A DNA stretch of 64,000 bases, taken from Salipiger aestuarii. GTDB lineage: Bacteria; Pseudomonadota; Alphaproteobacteria; Rhodobacterales; Rhodobacteraceae. A model generated the notes under the pieces. It had not been told where the DNA came from. It did not search any database and worked only from the letters and a program-made list of their open reading frames with translations. Position 1 is the first letter of the stretch. The number at the start of each line of letters is the position of its first letter. The stretch lies in NCBI RefSeq assembly GCF_003259905.1, contig NZ_QLMG01000011.1:1-64000 (forward strand). Reading direction: 5' to 3'. Positions 47,592 to 57,224 of this stretch are shown here, piece after piece. The position numbers were made by a program, and so were the translations under genes.

Positions 47592-48734
47592 ATGTCGCTA
47601 CCCCTTTCCGGCGTCACGATCGTCGATTTCACCCGGATTCTGTCCGGGCCATTCGCCACCATGATCCTGGCCGACCTTGGCGCGACGGTCATCAAGATCG
47701 AACGTCCCGGCAGCGGCGACGGCGCGCGCACGCTGCCCCCGCTCAAGGATGGCAAATCGGGATATTTCGCCGCCGTGAACCGGGGCAAACGGTCGCTGGC
47801 GCTGGATTTCGACATCGACACCGACCGTGCCCTGCTGGACCGCATCATCGCGCGCGCCGACGTGCTGGTCGAAAACTTCCGCCCCGGCGTGATGGACCGG
47901 CGCAACCTTGGGTGGGAACTGCTGCACGCGCGCCACCCCGAGCTTGTCTATGCCTCGGTCACGGGCTTCGGGCAGACCGGCCCGGATGCCAAACGCGCCG
48001 CCTATGACGTGATCGTGCAGGCCCGGTCGGGGCTGATGGACCGCACCGGCACACAAGAGGTGCCGCGCCGCGCGGGCAGCAGCTTTGGCGATCTGTCGGG
48101 GGGCATGTTTCTGGCGCAGGGCATTCTTGCGGCGCTGTATGACCGCGCCCGCACCGGCCTTGGACGGCGGGTCGATGTCAGCATGCTGGATGCTCAGCTT
48201 GCGCTGATGGAACAGGCGGTGCCGCGCGCGGCCATGGGGGCGACGCCGCCGCCCCACCCCAGCCGCCATCCGGCCATCGCCCCGTGCGAGGCGATTCAGG
48301 CTTCGGACGGCTCCTTCGTGCTGGCGGCCGGAACCGAGGCACAGTTCGAACGGCTCTGTCTGGTGCTCGACCTGCCCATCGCCGGCGATGCGCGGTTCGC
48401 GGACAACGCCGCCCGGCTGGCCAACGCGCGCCTGCTCAAGCGGCTGATAGAGGCGGTTACCCTGGATCATACCCGCAGCCACTGGCTGCCCCGGATGACC
48501 GCCGCCGGAGTGCCCTGCGCGCCGATCCAAGCGATGGATCAGGTGATGAAGGACCCGCAACTTGGCGCGCGCAACATGATCGTCGATGTGCTCGACCGCT
48601 ACGGGCGCGCCAGCTTCAAGGCCGCCGGCAATCCGATCAAGATGTCGGGCATGGAAGATCCCCCCGCGCGCCCCGCCGCCCCCGAGCTTGACGGCAACCG
48701 GGCGGACATCCTGCGGTGGCTGGAAAAGGGCTAG
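47592..48734 (+). CDS. CaiB/BaiF (family III) CoA transferase
   Basis: A 380-residue acyl-CoA transferase of family III, which moves CoA between carboxylic acids. FTRILSGPFATMILADLGATVIKIERPGSGD is the signature N-terminus; RGKRSLALDF follows, and the aspartate expected to form the acyl anhydride is in SFGDLSGGMFLAQGIL (about residue 163). Substrates vary widely (formyl, oxalyl, carnitinyl, succinyl), and no neighbours clarify the choice. It ends 3 bp before the convergent prfB stop codon with no room for a separate terminator. Confidence 0.87.
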   Translation: MSLPLSGVTIVDFTRILSGPFATMILADLGATVIKIERPGSGDGARTLPPLKDGKSGYFAAVNRGKRSLALDFDIDTDRALLDRIIARADVLVENFRPGVMDRRNLGWELLHARHPELVYASVTGFGQTGPDAKRAAYDVIVQARSGLMDRTGTQEVPRRAGSSFGDLSGGMFLAQGILAALYDRARTGLGRRVDVSMLDAQLALMEQAVPRAAMGATPPPHPSRHPAIAPCEAIQASDGSFVLAAGTEAQFERLCLVLDLPIAGDARFADNAARLANARLLKRLIEAVTLDHTRSHWLPRMTAAGVPCAPIQAMDQVMKDPQLGARNMIVDVLDRYGRASFKAAGNPIKMSGMEDPPARPAAPELDGNRADILRWLEKG

Positions 48735-48737
48735 CCC

Positions 48738-49859
48738 TCAATCCCCCTGCGCATCCGCCCGCGATTTGCCCGATGCCTGCTGCGCCAGCGTCGCCGCCAT
48801 GAACGGGTCAAGAGCGCCGTCCAGAACCCCTTGCGTGTCGCTGGTTTCGTGGCTGGTGCGCAAATCCTTGACCATCTGGTAGGGCTGTAACACATAAGAC
48901 CGGATCTGGTTGCCCCAGCCCGCATCGCCCTTGGCCTCGTGCTGGGCGTTGATCTCGGCGTTCCGCCGGTCCAGCTCCATCTGATACAGCCGCGATTTCA
49001 GCGCCTTCATCGCAATGTCACGGTTCTGATGCTGCGATTTTTCCGAACTGGTCACGACGATATTGGTGGGGATGTGGGTGATCCGCACCGCCGAATCGGT
49101 GGTGTTGACGTGCTGCCCCCCCGCCCCCGAAGAGCGATAGGTGTCGATGCGGATGTCGCTGGGATTGACCTCGATCTCGATATTGTCATCCACCACCGGA
49201 TAAACCCAGACCGATGCAAACGACGTCTCGCGCGTGCCCTTGCCAAAGGGCGAGATCCGCACCAGCCGGTGAACCCCGGATTCCGATTTCAGCCAGCCAT
49301 AGGCGTTCTGACCGGAAATCTTGTACCCACAGGATTTGATCCCGGCCTCGGCGCCCGCCTCCTCGAACTGAAGCTCCACCTCATAGCCGCGCTTTTCGGC
49401 CCAGCGGACATACATCCGCTGCAACATCGCCGCCCAGTCGCAGGCCTCGGTACCGCCGGCGCCTGCGTTGATCTCCAGGAATGTGTCGTTGCCATCGGCT
49501 TCCCCGTCCAGCAACGCCTCCAACTCCTTCTGGGCCGCTTTTTCCGATAACGTGGCCAGCGCGCCCTCGGCATCCGACACCACATCGGCATCGTCTTCCA
49601 TCTCGCCCAGTTCGATCAGTTCAAGGTTGTCCGAAAGATCCTGCTTGATGGAATGATAGGTCTCCATCGCATCGACTAGCATCTGGCGGTCACGCATCAG
49701 CTTTTGCGCCGCGGCCGGATCGTCCCACAGGTTGGGATCCTCGACACGGGCGTTGAATTCCTCAAGCCGATGCGGCGCGGTTTCCCAGTCAAGACGCTGC
49801 CCCAGCAGGTTCAGCGACTTTTCGATCCGGTCGACGGTCTTCTGGGTTTCGGCGCGCAT
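48738..49859 (-). CDS. prfB: Peptide chain release factor 2
   Basis: A 373-residue release factor for UGA and UAA stops. The GGQ motif is at about residues 247-249 (SGAGGQHVN) and the stop-recognising SPF tripeptide is in [13 protein letters not shown]. The frame is continuous from the ATG; the UGA frameshift site near codon 26 found in E. coli and many other bacteria is absent, so autoregulation by frameshifting does not occur. It follows amiC and the PBP1A gene on the same strand, an order seen widely in alphaproteobacteria. Confidence 0.97.
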   Translation of the reverse strand: MRAETQKTVDRIEKSLNLLGQRLDWETAPHRLEEFNARVEDPNLWDDPAAAQKLMRDRQMLVDAMETYHSIKQDLSDNLELIELGEMEDDADVVSDAEGALATLSEKAAQKELEALLDGEADGNDTFLEINAGAGGTEACDWAAMLQRMYVRWAEKRGYEVELQFEEAGAEAGIKSCGYKISGQNAYGWLKSESGVHRLVRISPFGKGTRETSFASVWVYPVVDDNIEIEVNPSDIRIDTYRSSGAGGQHVNTTDSAVRITHIPTNIVVTSSEKSQHQNRDIAMKALKSRLYQMELDRRNAEINAQHEAKGDAGWGNQIRSYVLQPYQMVKDLRTSHETSDTQGVLDGALDPFMAATLAQQASGKSRADAQGD

Positions 49860-49977
49860 GGCAAGTCTCTTTCACGGTTCGCGGGCAAGGTTCGCGGGTG
49901 GTCAGGGCGACATAAACCAGCCGCCCCGCCCCTTCAAGCGCCGCACGCATGCCCAACGCGCCACGCCCGCCCTTCAC

Positions 49978-50031
49978 CTTGCCAGAAAAACTCCGGGGGT
50001 GAGGCCGCATGGCCGAGGGGGCAGCGCCCCC
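49978..50031. repeat. REP-like half unit with GC palindrome
   Basis: CTTGCCAGAAAAACTCCGGGGG followed by GAGGCCGCATGGCC and GGGGGCAGCGCCCCC. It matches the right half of the element at 16975-17077, and lies between the PBP1A stop and prfB. Confidence 0.65.
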
Positions 50032-50062
50032 AGCACCCTTGCGGCCAGAGGCGCGCCGCGGA

Positions 50063-52600
50063 TCAGTACAGCCCGCCCGACGACAACGTGCCGAAACTTG
50101 CCTTCGGGCCCACGACGGCCTTCTTCCCGGTCGAGGTGGTGACTTCACGCGCCCGGCTCGACCCGTCGGGCTGGATCACGTCGAAATTGCCCGACATCGC
50201 CCAGCCCCCATCCAGCGCCACGCCGAACATCGGTTCTTCGCCCCGGCGGAAACATTCCGAAACCACGTTGCCACCGCTGGCGTTCGGGCCAAGCCGCGCG
50301 CCGGTGAAACGGTCGATGTTCATGAATTCGCAGGCCTCGGGCACCTTGAACTTGCCGCCGCCGTATTTCCTGACCGCCTGCGTCATGAACCGCTGGAACA
50401 CCGGCCCGCACATCGACGCGCCATACGCGCTCCGCCCCAGCGGGCGCGGCGTGTCGTAGCCGATGTAGCAGCCCGCAACGATATTGCTGGTGAAGCCGAT
50501 GAACCACACGTCCTTGGCATCGTTGGTGGTGCCGGTCTTGCCCGCCGTCGGCACGCCCAGGTCGACCACGCCCGACGCCGTACCGCGCTGCACCACGCCC
50601 TGCATCATGGATGTCAGCTGATAGGCGGTCACCGGGTCCATCATCCGGTCGCGGTTATCGACGATGCGTGGCCCGCGCCCCGGCGGCAGGTTCGGATCGG
50701 CGCAATCCTCGCAGACCCGTTCGTTGCCCTTGGCGAATTCGTGGTTATAGATCGTGCGTCCCCAGCGGTCCTGCACCCGGTCCACCAGCGTCGGTTCGAC
50801 CTTTTCGCCGCCATTGGCAAACTGCGCATAGGCCGAGATCATCTTGAACAGCGTCGTTTCATCCGCGCCAAGCGCGTTGGCCAACACCCGCCCCATGCGG
50901 TCGTAGACGCCGAATTTTTCCGCGTAGCGCGCCACCGTGTCCATGCCGATTTCCTGCGCAAGGCGGATGGTCATCAGGTTGCGTGACTGCTCGATGCCGG
51001 TGCGCAGCGGTGTGGGCCCGTAATAGGTGTTGGACGAGTTCCTGGGCCGCCATACACCCTGCGGCGTGTCGATCTCGATCGGGGCGTCGATGATGATGGT
51101 GGACGGCGCGTAGCCCGAATCCAGCGCCGCGGCATAGACGAACGGTTTGAACGAAGACCCCGGCTGGCGCATCGCCTGCGTGGCGCGGTTGAAGACCGAA
51201 TCCTGATAGCTGAATCCGCCCTGCATTGCGATCACGCGCCCGGTGTTTACATCCATCGCCATGAACGCGCCCTGCACCTTGGGGACCTGCCGCAGGGTCC
51301 AGCGGATGAAACTGCCATCGCTGTCCTGGGTCATTTCGCGCACATGAACCACATCGCCACGGTCGAAATTGTCGAAAAAACTGCCCCGCAGCCAGGCGAT
51401 GTCGCTGCGCGGCACATCGGTGCCGCGCGCGTCATCCGCGGCAATGCCTTCGATGCCAAGGCGCATCGACTGGTCGCCCACCTCCAGCACCACCGCCGGC
51501 AGCCATTTGCTTTCAAGGTCGATGTCGCGCGCAACGGGCGTGCCGGCCAGTGCCTCGCGCCAGGCGGTCTCGGTGCCAAGCTGATCCTCGGGAATGGTCT
51601 TGCCGGTGCCGTTCCAGCGGCCAAGACCCCTGTCATACTGTTCCAGCGCGATGCGCAGGCTTTCGGCGGCCTGCACCTGCATCTCGGGGTCGAGCGTGGC
51701 GCGCACCGACAACCCGCCGGAAAAGAATTCGCCCTCGCCGAAATCCTGCGTCAGCTGGCGGCGGATCTCGTCGGTAAAATAGTCGCGCGGCGGCAGCGAC
51801 CGGTGATAGGGCTGGTAATCGCCGTTCTGCACCGACAGCAGCGGCTTGGCGACCTCGACGTCATAGACCCCTTGGGTGATATAGCCGTTTTCGCGCATTT
51901 CGCGCAGCACATAGTCGCGGCGCTGAAGCAGGCGTTCCTTGTTTCGCACCGGATGAAAATCCGACGGCGCCTTGGGCATCGACGCCAGAAAGGCGGCCTC
52001 GTTGGGTTCAAGCTCGGTCAGCGACTTGTTGAAATAGGTCTGGGCGGCGGCGGTGACGCCATAGGAATTCTGCCCCAGGAAGATTTCGTTCAGGTACAGT
52101 TCAAGGATCTTGTCCTTGCTCAGCGCGCCTTCGACGCGGGACGCCAGGATGATCTCCTTGATCTTGCGCTCGGCGCGGCGGTCGCCCGACAGCAGGAAGT
52201 TCTTCATCACCTGCTGGGTGATCGTCGAGGCCCCGCGCACATCGCGCCCGCGCGAGCGCACCGCGTCGAAGGCCGCCGCCGCGATGCCGCGCACGTCATA
52301 GCCCTGGTGGTCGTAGAAATTCTTGTCCTCGGCGGAAATGAACGCCTCTTTCACCAGATCGGGGATCTGATCCGCCGGGGTGAAGATGCGCCGCTCCTGC
52401 GCGAATTCGTCGATCACCCGCCCTTCGGTGGAATAGATCCGACTGATGGTCGGGGGGGTGTATTGCGCAAGGCTCTCGTAGCTCGGCAAATCCTGCCCGT
52501 AGATCCAGAACACCGCGCCGATGGTCACCGCCACCATGGTGATGCCCAGCGTGATGAGGCTGAAGATACCGCCGAAGAAAGAGAGAATGAACCGAGTCAC
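50063..52600 (-). CDS. mrcA: Penicillin-binding protein 1A
   Basis: An 845-residue bifunctional peptidoglycan synthase. A membrane helix at about residues 10-32 precedes the GT51 glycosyltransferase domain (ISAEDKNFYDHQGYDVRGI with the catalytic glutamate, GASTITQQVMKNFLL, KDKILELYLNEIFLG). The transpeptidase domain has S482 in QPGSSFKPFVYA, a central SRN-type motif (QSRNLMTIRL) and KTGTTNDAKDVWF. An OB-like region lies between. It polymerises glycan strands and cross-links them in the periplasm; beta-lactams would acylate S482. It lies between amiC and prfB on the minus strand. Confidence 0.96.
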   Translation of the reverse strand: MTRFILSFFGGIFSLITLGITMVAVTIGAVFWIYGQDLPSYESLAQYTPPTISRIYSTEGRVIDEFAQERRIFTPADQIPDLVKEAFISAEDKNFYDHQGYDVRGIAAAAFDAVRSRGRDVRGASTITQQVMKNFLLSGDRRAERKIKEIILASRVEGALSKDKILELYLNEIFLGQNSYGVTAAAQTYFNKSLTELEPNEAAFLASMPKAPSDFHPVRNKERLLQRRDYVLREMRENGYITQGVYDVEVAKPLLSVQNGDYQPYHRSLPPRDYFTDEIRRQLTQDFGEGEFFSGGLSVRATLDPEMQVQAAESLRIALEQYDRGLGRWNGTGKTIPEDQLGTETAWREALAGTPVARDIDLESKWLPAVVLEVGDQSMRLGIEGIAADDARGTDVPRSDIAWLRGSFFDNFDRGDVVHVREMTQDSDGSFIRWTLRQVPKVQGAFMAMDVNTGRVIAMQGGFSYQDSVFNRATQAMRQPGSSFKPFVYAAALDSGYAPSTIIIDAPIEIDTPQGVWRPRNSSNTYYGPTPLRTGIEQSRNLMTIRLAQEIGMDTVARYAEKFGVYDRMGRVLANALGADETTLFKMISAYAQFANGGEKVEPTLVDRVQDRWGRTIYNHEFAKGNERVCEDCADPNLPPGRGPRIVDNRDRMMDPVTAYQLTSMMQGVVQRGTASGVVDLGVPTAGKTGTTNDAKDVWFIGFTSNIVAGCYIGYDTPRPLGRSAYGASMCGPVFQRFMTQAVRKYGGGKFKVPEACEFMNIDRFTGARLGPNASGGNVVSECFRRGEEPMFGVALDGGWAMSGNFDVIQPDGSSRAREVTTSTGKKAVVGPKASFGTLSSGGLY

Positions 52601-52712
52601 ATGGGCCGCCTTTCAGGATTGCCGGTCCCCTTATACCGTCTGTCGTCCACGGTCAAAACACACGCAGCCGTGATGGCGCAAGATCGCCCGCGCCAAGGCA
52701 CCCGCACCAGGG

Positions 52713-53912
52713 TCACTGGCGGCGCAGACGGGCCAATGCGGCATCCTCGATCGCCCATGCAGCGATCCCGTCACGAATACCCGCCGCCATACCCGCGCGC
52801 CAATAGGGGTCTTGCAGATTGGTCCGGTCGCGTGCGGTGGACAGGAACCCAAGCTCGATCAGGACCGAGGGGATGTCGGCAGCCTTGAGCACCGAAAATC
52901 CGGCCCGGCGCAACGGCCGCTTGTGCACCTCGCCAACGGCGTTCTCGATCCCGCCAAGAAGGTGCCGCGCCAGCGACAGACTGCGCGGGCTGTTGTCCAG
53001 ACGCGCAATATCCAGCAGCACGTCGGCGATGCGGTCGTCGGACCCCGACAGGTCGAGGCCAGCAAGGATGTCGTCGCGGTCGTGCCGCTCGGCAAGCGCG
53101 GCCGAGGCGGCGTCCGACGCGTTTTCGTCCAGCATGTAGACCGACGCCCCGTGCGCGATGCCCTCTTCGATGGCGTCAGCGTGCAGCGAAACGAACAGAT
53201 CGGCGCGGGCGTCATGCGCCGCAGCGACACGCCCTTCGAGCGAAATGAACACATCATCGTCGCGCGTCAACATCACCGCGAAGCCGGCCCTGCGCAGCAC
53301 ATCCCTCAGTTCGCGCGCAAAGGTCAGCATCAGCTCGGCTTCCTGCACCCCGCCACGTTCGGCGCCGGGGTCAATACCGCCATGGCCGGGGTCCAACACG
53401 ATTCGCAGCGGAGCATCGGCGCCGCGCGACGGTGCCTTCAGCGTGACTTGCGGCAGGTCCCAGCGCGGGTCGCGCGGCGCGCCGGAACTGGCGCGCATGT
53501 CCTCAACGGTGGCGCCGCGCAGAGTGATGGCAAGCGCCGCACGCCCGGAGGCGTCATCAACACGCATCCCCGCCCGGTCGATCAGCATGGGGGCGTTCAA
53601 TACCGCGACAAGCCGCGACCACCCGGCGCTGAACGGCCCCATGCGCAGGGTTTTCACCGCATCGGAGTGTACCATCGCCTTGGAGTCGGCCCCGGTCCAG
53701 TCGACCTCGCGAAAGTCCAGAACAAGGCGCGGCGGGTCGGTCAGGGTAAAGGCGCGCCACGGCACACCTTGGCTGAGATCGAGCGTCAGCTCGGCCCCGT
53801 TCCGTGCGTCGGCAATGCCCCCCGCGACGAACATCGCCCGTCCGCCCAGGTCCTGCGCGACGGCGGCATGGGCAAGAAACAGCCCGAAAAAGCCAGCTAG
53901 AATCCTGCTCAT
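52713..53912 (-). CDS. amiC: N-acetylmuramoyl-L-alanine amidase (AmiC type)
   Basis: A 399-residue secreted zinc amidase that cuts the stem peptide from peptidoglycan during daughter-cell separation. The start at 53912 gives a clean signal peptide (MSRILAGFFGLFLAHAAVA); the frame is open upstream through the palindrome repeat and that part is not protein. An AMIN targeting domain covers about residues 25-130, and the Amidase_3 domain follows, with zinc-binding motifs IVLDPGHGGIDPGAE, VSLHADAIEEG and the catalytic glutamate in PSVLIELGFLST. Downstream are PBP1A and prfB genes. Confidence 0.93.
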   Translation of the reverse strand: MSRILAGFFGLFLAHAAVAQDLGGRAMFVAGGIADARNGAELTLDLSQGVPWRAFTLTDPPRLVLDFREVDWTGADSKAMVHSDAVKTLRMGPFSAGWSRLVAVLNAPMLIDRAGMRVDDASGRAALAITLRGATVEDMRASSGAPRDPRWDLPQVTLKAPSRGADAPLRIVLDPGHGGIDPGAERGGVQEAELMLTFARELRDVLRRAGFAVMLTRDDDVFISLEGRVAAAHDARADLFVSLHADAIEEGIAHGASVYMLDENASDAASAALAERHDRDDILAGLDLSGSDDRIADVLLDIARLDNSPRSLSLARHLLGGIENAVGEVHKRPLRRAGFSVLKAADIPSVLIELGFLSTARDRTNLQDPYWRAGMAAGIRDGIAAWAIEDAALARLRRQ

Positions 53913-53947
53913 GTGTCTGCCTGATCTTTTCCCGACGCTACCACGAC

Positions 53948-53973
53948 GAAGATTTTTCGTACGAAAAATCTTC
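53948..53973. repeat. 26-nt palindrome, TTTTTCGTACGAAAAA family
   Basis: GAAGATTTTTCGT and its exact reverse complement. It shares the 20-base core AGATTTTTCGTACGAAAAAT-type centre with 6211-6242 and lies upstream of amiC. Confidence 0.8.
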
Positions 53974-54009
53974 TTGTCCACCCGCGACAGCCTCGCCCCG
54001 GCTACCCCG

Positions 54010-54039
54010 GACAGGATTTTTCGCACGAAAAATCCTGTC
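54010..54039 (-). terminator. Palindrome-family hairpin after the aminotransferase
   Basis: GACAGGATTTTTCG, a 2-base centre CA, then CGAAAAATCCTGTC: a 14-bp stem. It begins 2 bp after the aminotransferase stop and is a variant of the palindromes at 6211 and 53948, so the family may act as terminators. Confidence 0.7.
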
Positions 54040-54040
54040 T

Positions 54041-55183
54041 CTAGCGCGCGGCCATGAACGCTTTGAGCCGATCCAGCCCTTCGGCGATTTCGGCGGTGTC
54101 GCGCGCATAGGAGAAGCGCAACGTCCCGTGCCCCCGAGCGGGGTCGAAATCCAACCCGGGCGTGACCGCGACCCCTGCCTTTTCAAGGATTTCGGCCGCG
54201 AAAGCGCGGCTGTCCTGCGTCAGATCCCCGACATCCGCATAGATGTAAAAGGCCCCGTCCGGAGGTGCAATGCGATCAAACCCAATACCCGGCAGCTCCC
54301 GAAGCATCATTGCGCGGTTTCGGGCATACACCGCGAGGTTTGCATCCAGCGCATCCACGGCATCCATCGCATGCAGCGCCGCGACCTGAGCGGCATGGGG
54401 CGGGCAGATGAACAGGTTTTGCGCAAGCCGTTCGATCTGGCGGACCTGCCCTTCGGGCACCACCAGCCAGCCCACGCGCCAGCCGGTCATGCAGAAATAC
54501 TTGGAAAACGAATTGATGACGCAGACATCATCCGAAAGTTCCAGCGCGCTTACCGAGGGGGTTTCGTGTTCGATCCCGTGGTAGATCTCATCCGACAGGA
54601 AAGCCGCATTGCGCCCTTTGCAGACATCAATCAGGGCACCAAGCGCATCGCGACCCAGCATCGTGCCGGTCGGGTTGGCGGGCGAGGCCATGAGAAGGCC
54701 CTGAAAATCCACGCCCTCCAGGTCCTGAGGCACCAGCTGATAGCCATTACTGGCAGCCGCTTCGATTTCAGCGGGCACCAGATCGAGCGCCTTGAGGATC
54801 TGGCGATAGGACGGGTACCCCGGTCGTCCCAAGGCCACGCGGTCGCCCGCATCGAAAAGCGCTGTAAACGCCAGCACGAACCCGCCCGAAGACCCCGGCG
54901 TCACCGCCACCCGCGCCGGATCGAGGTCGACCCCGTGCCGTTCGCCGTAGTGACGCGCGATCCGCGCCCGCAATTCGGGCAGCCCAAGCGCGACGGTGTA
55001 GCCCAGCGGATCGCTTTGCATCCGGCTGGCGAGCGCATCCAGCGCCTCTTGGGGCGCGCCCGCCGAGGGCTGACCCACCTCCATATGGATAATGTGGCGC
55101 CCCGAGGCTTCCGCGCGGCGCGCGGATTCCATGACATCCATCACGATGAAGGGGTCAACGGCCCCCCGGCTTGAGTTTCGCAT
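54041..55183 (-). CDS. Aspartate-family PLP aminotransferase
   Basis: A 380-residue class I/II aminotransferase. Key parts are VTPGSSGGFVLAFTAL, SPANPTGTML, LSDEIYHGIEHE with the PLP-binding aspartate, and the Schiff-base lysine in NSFSKYFCMTGWRVGWLV. The C-terminal arginine that binds the substrate carboxylate is in GTLRFSYARD. It resembles aspartate/aromatic aminotransferases, but the substrate is uncertain. It starts at 55183 with GGGAGAGCGGG upstream. It is the last intact gene before the degraded 55-58 kb region and ends in a palindromic hairpin. Confidence 0.88.
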   Translation of the reverse strand: MRNSSRGAVDPFIVMDVMESARRAEASGRHIIHMEVGQPSAGAPQEALDALASRMQSDPLGYTVALGLPELRARIARHYGERHGVDLDPARVAVTPGSSGGFVLAFTALFDAGDRVALGRPGYPSYRQILKALDLVPAEIEAAASNGYQLVPQDLEGVDFQGLLMASPANPTGTMLGRDALGALIDVCKGRNAAFLSDEIYHGIEHETPSVSALELSDDVCVINSFSKYFCMTGWRVGWLVVPEGQVRQIERLAQNLFICPPHAAQVAALHAMDAVDALDANLAVYARNRAMMLRELPGIGFDRIAPPDGAFYIYADVGDLTQDSRAFAAEILEKAGVAVTPGLDFDPARGHGTLRFSYARDTAEIAEGLDRLKAFMAAR

Positions 55184-55237
55184 CCCGCTCTCCCATGCTG
55201 GCGCACCATCGCATAGGGGCCTTCCGACAGAGGGTCA

Positions 55238-55408
55238 ATGTCCACCGCCATCTATACGCCTGTCGACCCGCTTCGCCGCCTGGCGCGTGCCACGATCGTG
55301 AGGCCCGGCGCATCGCCTGCGCGGGCGGTCGCCGTGCTGCGTGACGCCGTCATGGAAAACACGCTGGACCGGCTTGCGCCGCCAGAGGTCCGCAGCGATC
55401 TGCGGTGA
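55238..55408 (+). CDS. Small ORF of unknown function, possible gene fragment
   Basis: A 56-codon ORF starting MSTAIYTPVDPLRRLARATI with AGAGGG 5 bases before the ATG. The sequence is not low-complexity and looks protein-like, but I do not recognise it. It lies at the left edge of a decayed region with a broken beta-helix gene, so it may be the intact N-terminal piece of a larger inactivated gene. A stand-alone small protein is the alternative. Confidence 0.35.
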   Translation: MSTAIYTPVDPLRRLARATIVRPGASPARAVAVLRDAVMENTLDRLAPPEVRSDLR

Positions 55409-55689
55409 TCTCCTGCGTCGATTCCAGCCCGCCAAACCTGCGTATCGTGAGTGTCAGCGCCGATCGGATCAACGCCAGTATCGACGATCCTCTGACGATC
55501 TTTGGCAAATCGGGCCAATTATCCAGACGTGAGCGCGCCGAACGATCGCAGGTCGGGATCGCACATAAGGCTGCGCTTGGCGCCAACGGCCATGTCGCGC
55601 ATCGACTTGGAAGCGTCCGCCATCGCCGCCCCGACACAAGCTGACCGCTGGTCATCCCCGGCCATCGCAAAACAGACCGACCGATGCGG
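55409..55689. other. Degraded sequence, no gene seen
   Basis: A protein-like plus-strand stretch (IVSVSADRINASIDDPLTIF, about 55435-55503) appears in one frame and another (SRIDLEASAIAAPTQADR) in a second, suggesting a frameshifted coding sequence that leads into the beta-helix pseudogene. No complete ORF is present. Confidence 0.4.
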
Positions 55690-56788
55690 CTGCGACCGGA
55701 ACGGGGGGTCATGCTGATCGGGGGGGCAGAGATGCGCCGGCACGTTTTCATCTTCAACCCGGCGGCGGCTATGGCCCAGCCCGCCAAGATCCCCGAAGGG
55801 AACCTTGAATGGGACGTTATCAATGGAAACAGCTGCGCCGGGACTTGGCGCCGTGGGGCCGCTGCTCGCGATCCGCATCAAGTCTCGATATCACAAAATG
55901 CACTGGTGTTGCGGCAACCCGAGACGCCTCCAGCGCCGCTGCGGGCATCGAGTTCAGCACCGGCAAGCCGCCCCGTCCGCGGGGCTGAACGGATCGGAGC
56001 CGAACGCAAGCCCGGTCACGAGGCACAGGACAACCGCCAGCTGGTTGGGGACGCGCTCAAGTCCGGGGCGGACAAGAGCGGCCGGGCTGACGTTGGGCGC
56101 GCCGACCGGGCGCACGCAGACACCGGGCGCGGGATCGTGTTCGACATGTGCAAGGCGTTTGGCCCACGCACGGACAGCGGGTTCCAGCTGCGCAATCGTG
56201 GCACGGTGCTGCGCGGGTGCGAGGTGGCGTACAACATTTCGACGGCATCGTCGGGCGGCTCGACCATTCCGGACGACGCGTCGAAAACCCGGATGTGCAT
56301 GACAACGGGCGCAACGGCGTCTCTTCGATACATCCGGTGGATATCATCGGCGGCGAGATCGTCAACAACGCCCTGTCATCCGCTGAGCGTCGCGTCCCCG
56401 GCGGGCGGGTGTTTGGCACGACACTTCGGGCGAACCTGTCTGGGACGGGGGCGAACACGGTGATCTTTCTCCCCGAGGTCGTTTCGGATGGCGGCAGCCA
56501 GTCTGATCTGGTGCTCGACGGGGTCGACTGCCCGCTGACCAACGCCGGGCAATGGATGATCGAGAAAGAGCTGGCGCTACTGCCAGGAGATCGTCATCGC
56601 CAACTCGAACTACGCGGGGTTCAGCGACAACCTGGTGCGGGGCAGCATGAACAGCGGCGAGATCGGCCCGCGCCGCAGCAACCCCGCGCCGCAGCGACAA
56701 TGTCACCACATCGACCATCGCCAACCGGGCTGGGCGCGTCACGCTGTCGTCCGGCGCTGCGACTGTCGAGTGGGGGCTGGAGGGGTGA
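55690..56788 (+). pseudogene. Right-handed beta-helix protein, multiply frameshifted
   Basis: Fragments of one protein follow each other in three frames. First GRGIVFDMCKAFGPRTDSGF and RGCEVAYN (frame of 55684), then from about 56237 HFDGIVGRLD, VHDNGRNGV, PVDIIGGEIVNNALSS and LVLDGVDCPLTNAGQW (frame of 56148), then QEIVIANSNYAGFSDNLVRG back in the first frame (about 56584), and lastly SDNVTTSTIANRAG to WGLEG and a stop at 56786-56788 in the third. The repeated G-x-I/V and N-x-G-N pattern is that of parallel beta-helix proteins (pectate lyase or tailspike-like). At least three indels make it non-functional. Confidence 0.7.
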
Positions 56789-57224
56789 AGGGCGCCCTGA
56801 ACGGGGCCTTGAACGCTCCCTGCCTGGAAAACGGCGTTGCTGAAAAAGCTGATGTCAAACTTGCAATGATATGTGGCTCGCTACAGCGATTATGTCGAGA
56901 GTCTGGCGGAGGCCACGGTTCATCTGTTCAGCCGCGCATTTGGAATCGCGGCCTGTTTTATCTGACGCACTACCGCTCTTACGTCCTTTTCCGAAGCCAC
57001 TCGGCCAACGCCCAAAATCGCTTTATTCAAAAAACCAATGACCGCTGACGACACCTAAGCACGTTTAACGACGCTTGTCCGCCGCTGGCCCGGTGTTTCT
57101 GTCGGGTTACGGCAGCACATGCCGGACGCTGTGGATGTCCTCGATTTTGCGGCATAGAATCGCGGCGCTCAGGTTCACGGAACCGGAAAGCGCTTCGTTA
57201 GCTGCCGCCAAGCTAATGAAATAA
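56789..57224. other. Intergenic stretch before tRNA-Val, no gene seen
   Basis: A plus frame stays open to 57048 but its sequence is not protein-like and it is only the read-through of the pseudogene frame. No repeat, terminator or second copy of the tRNA end was found. Confidence 0.4.

Noticed and set aside
53913-54026. Longer start for amiC at 54026
   Set aside because: It would translate the palindromic repeat and bury the signal peptide 38 residues inside the protein.
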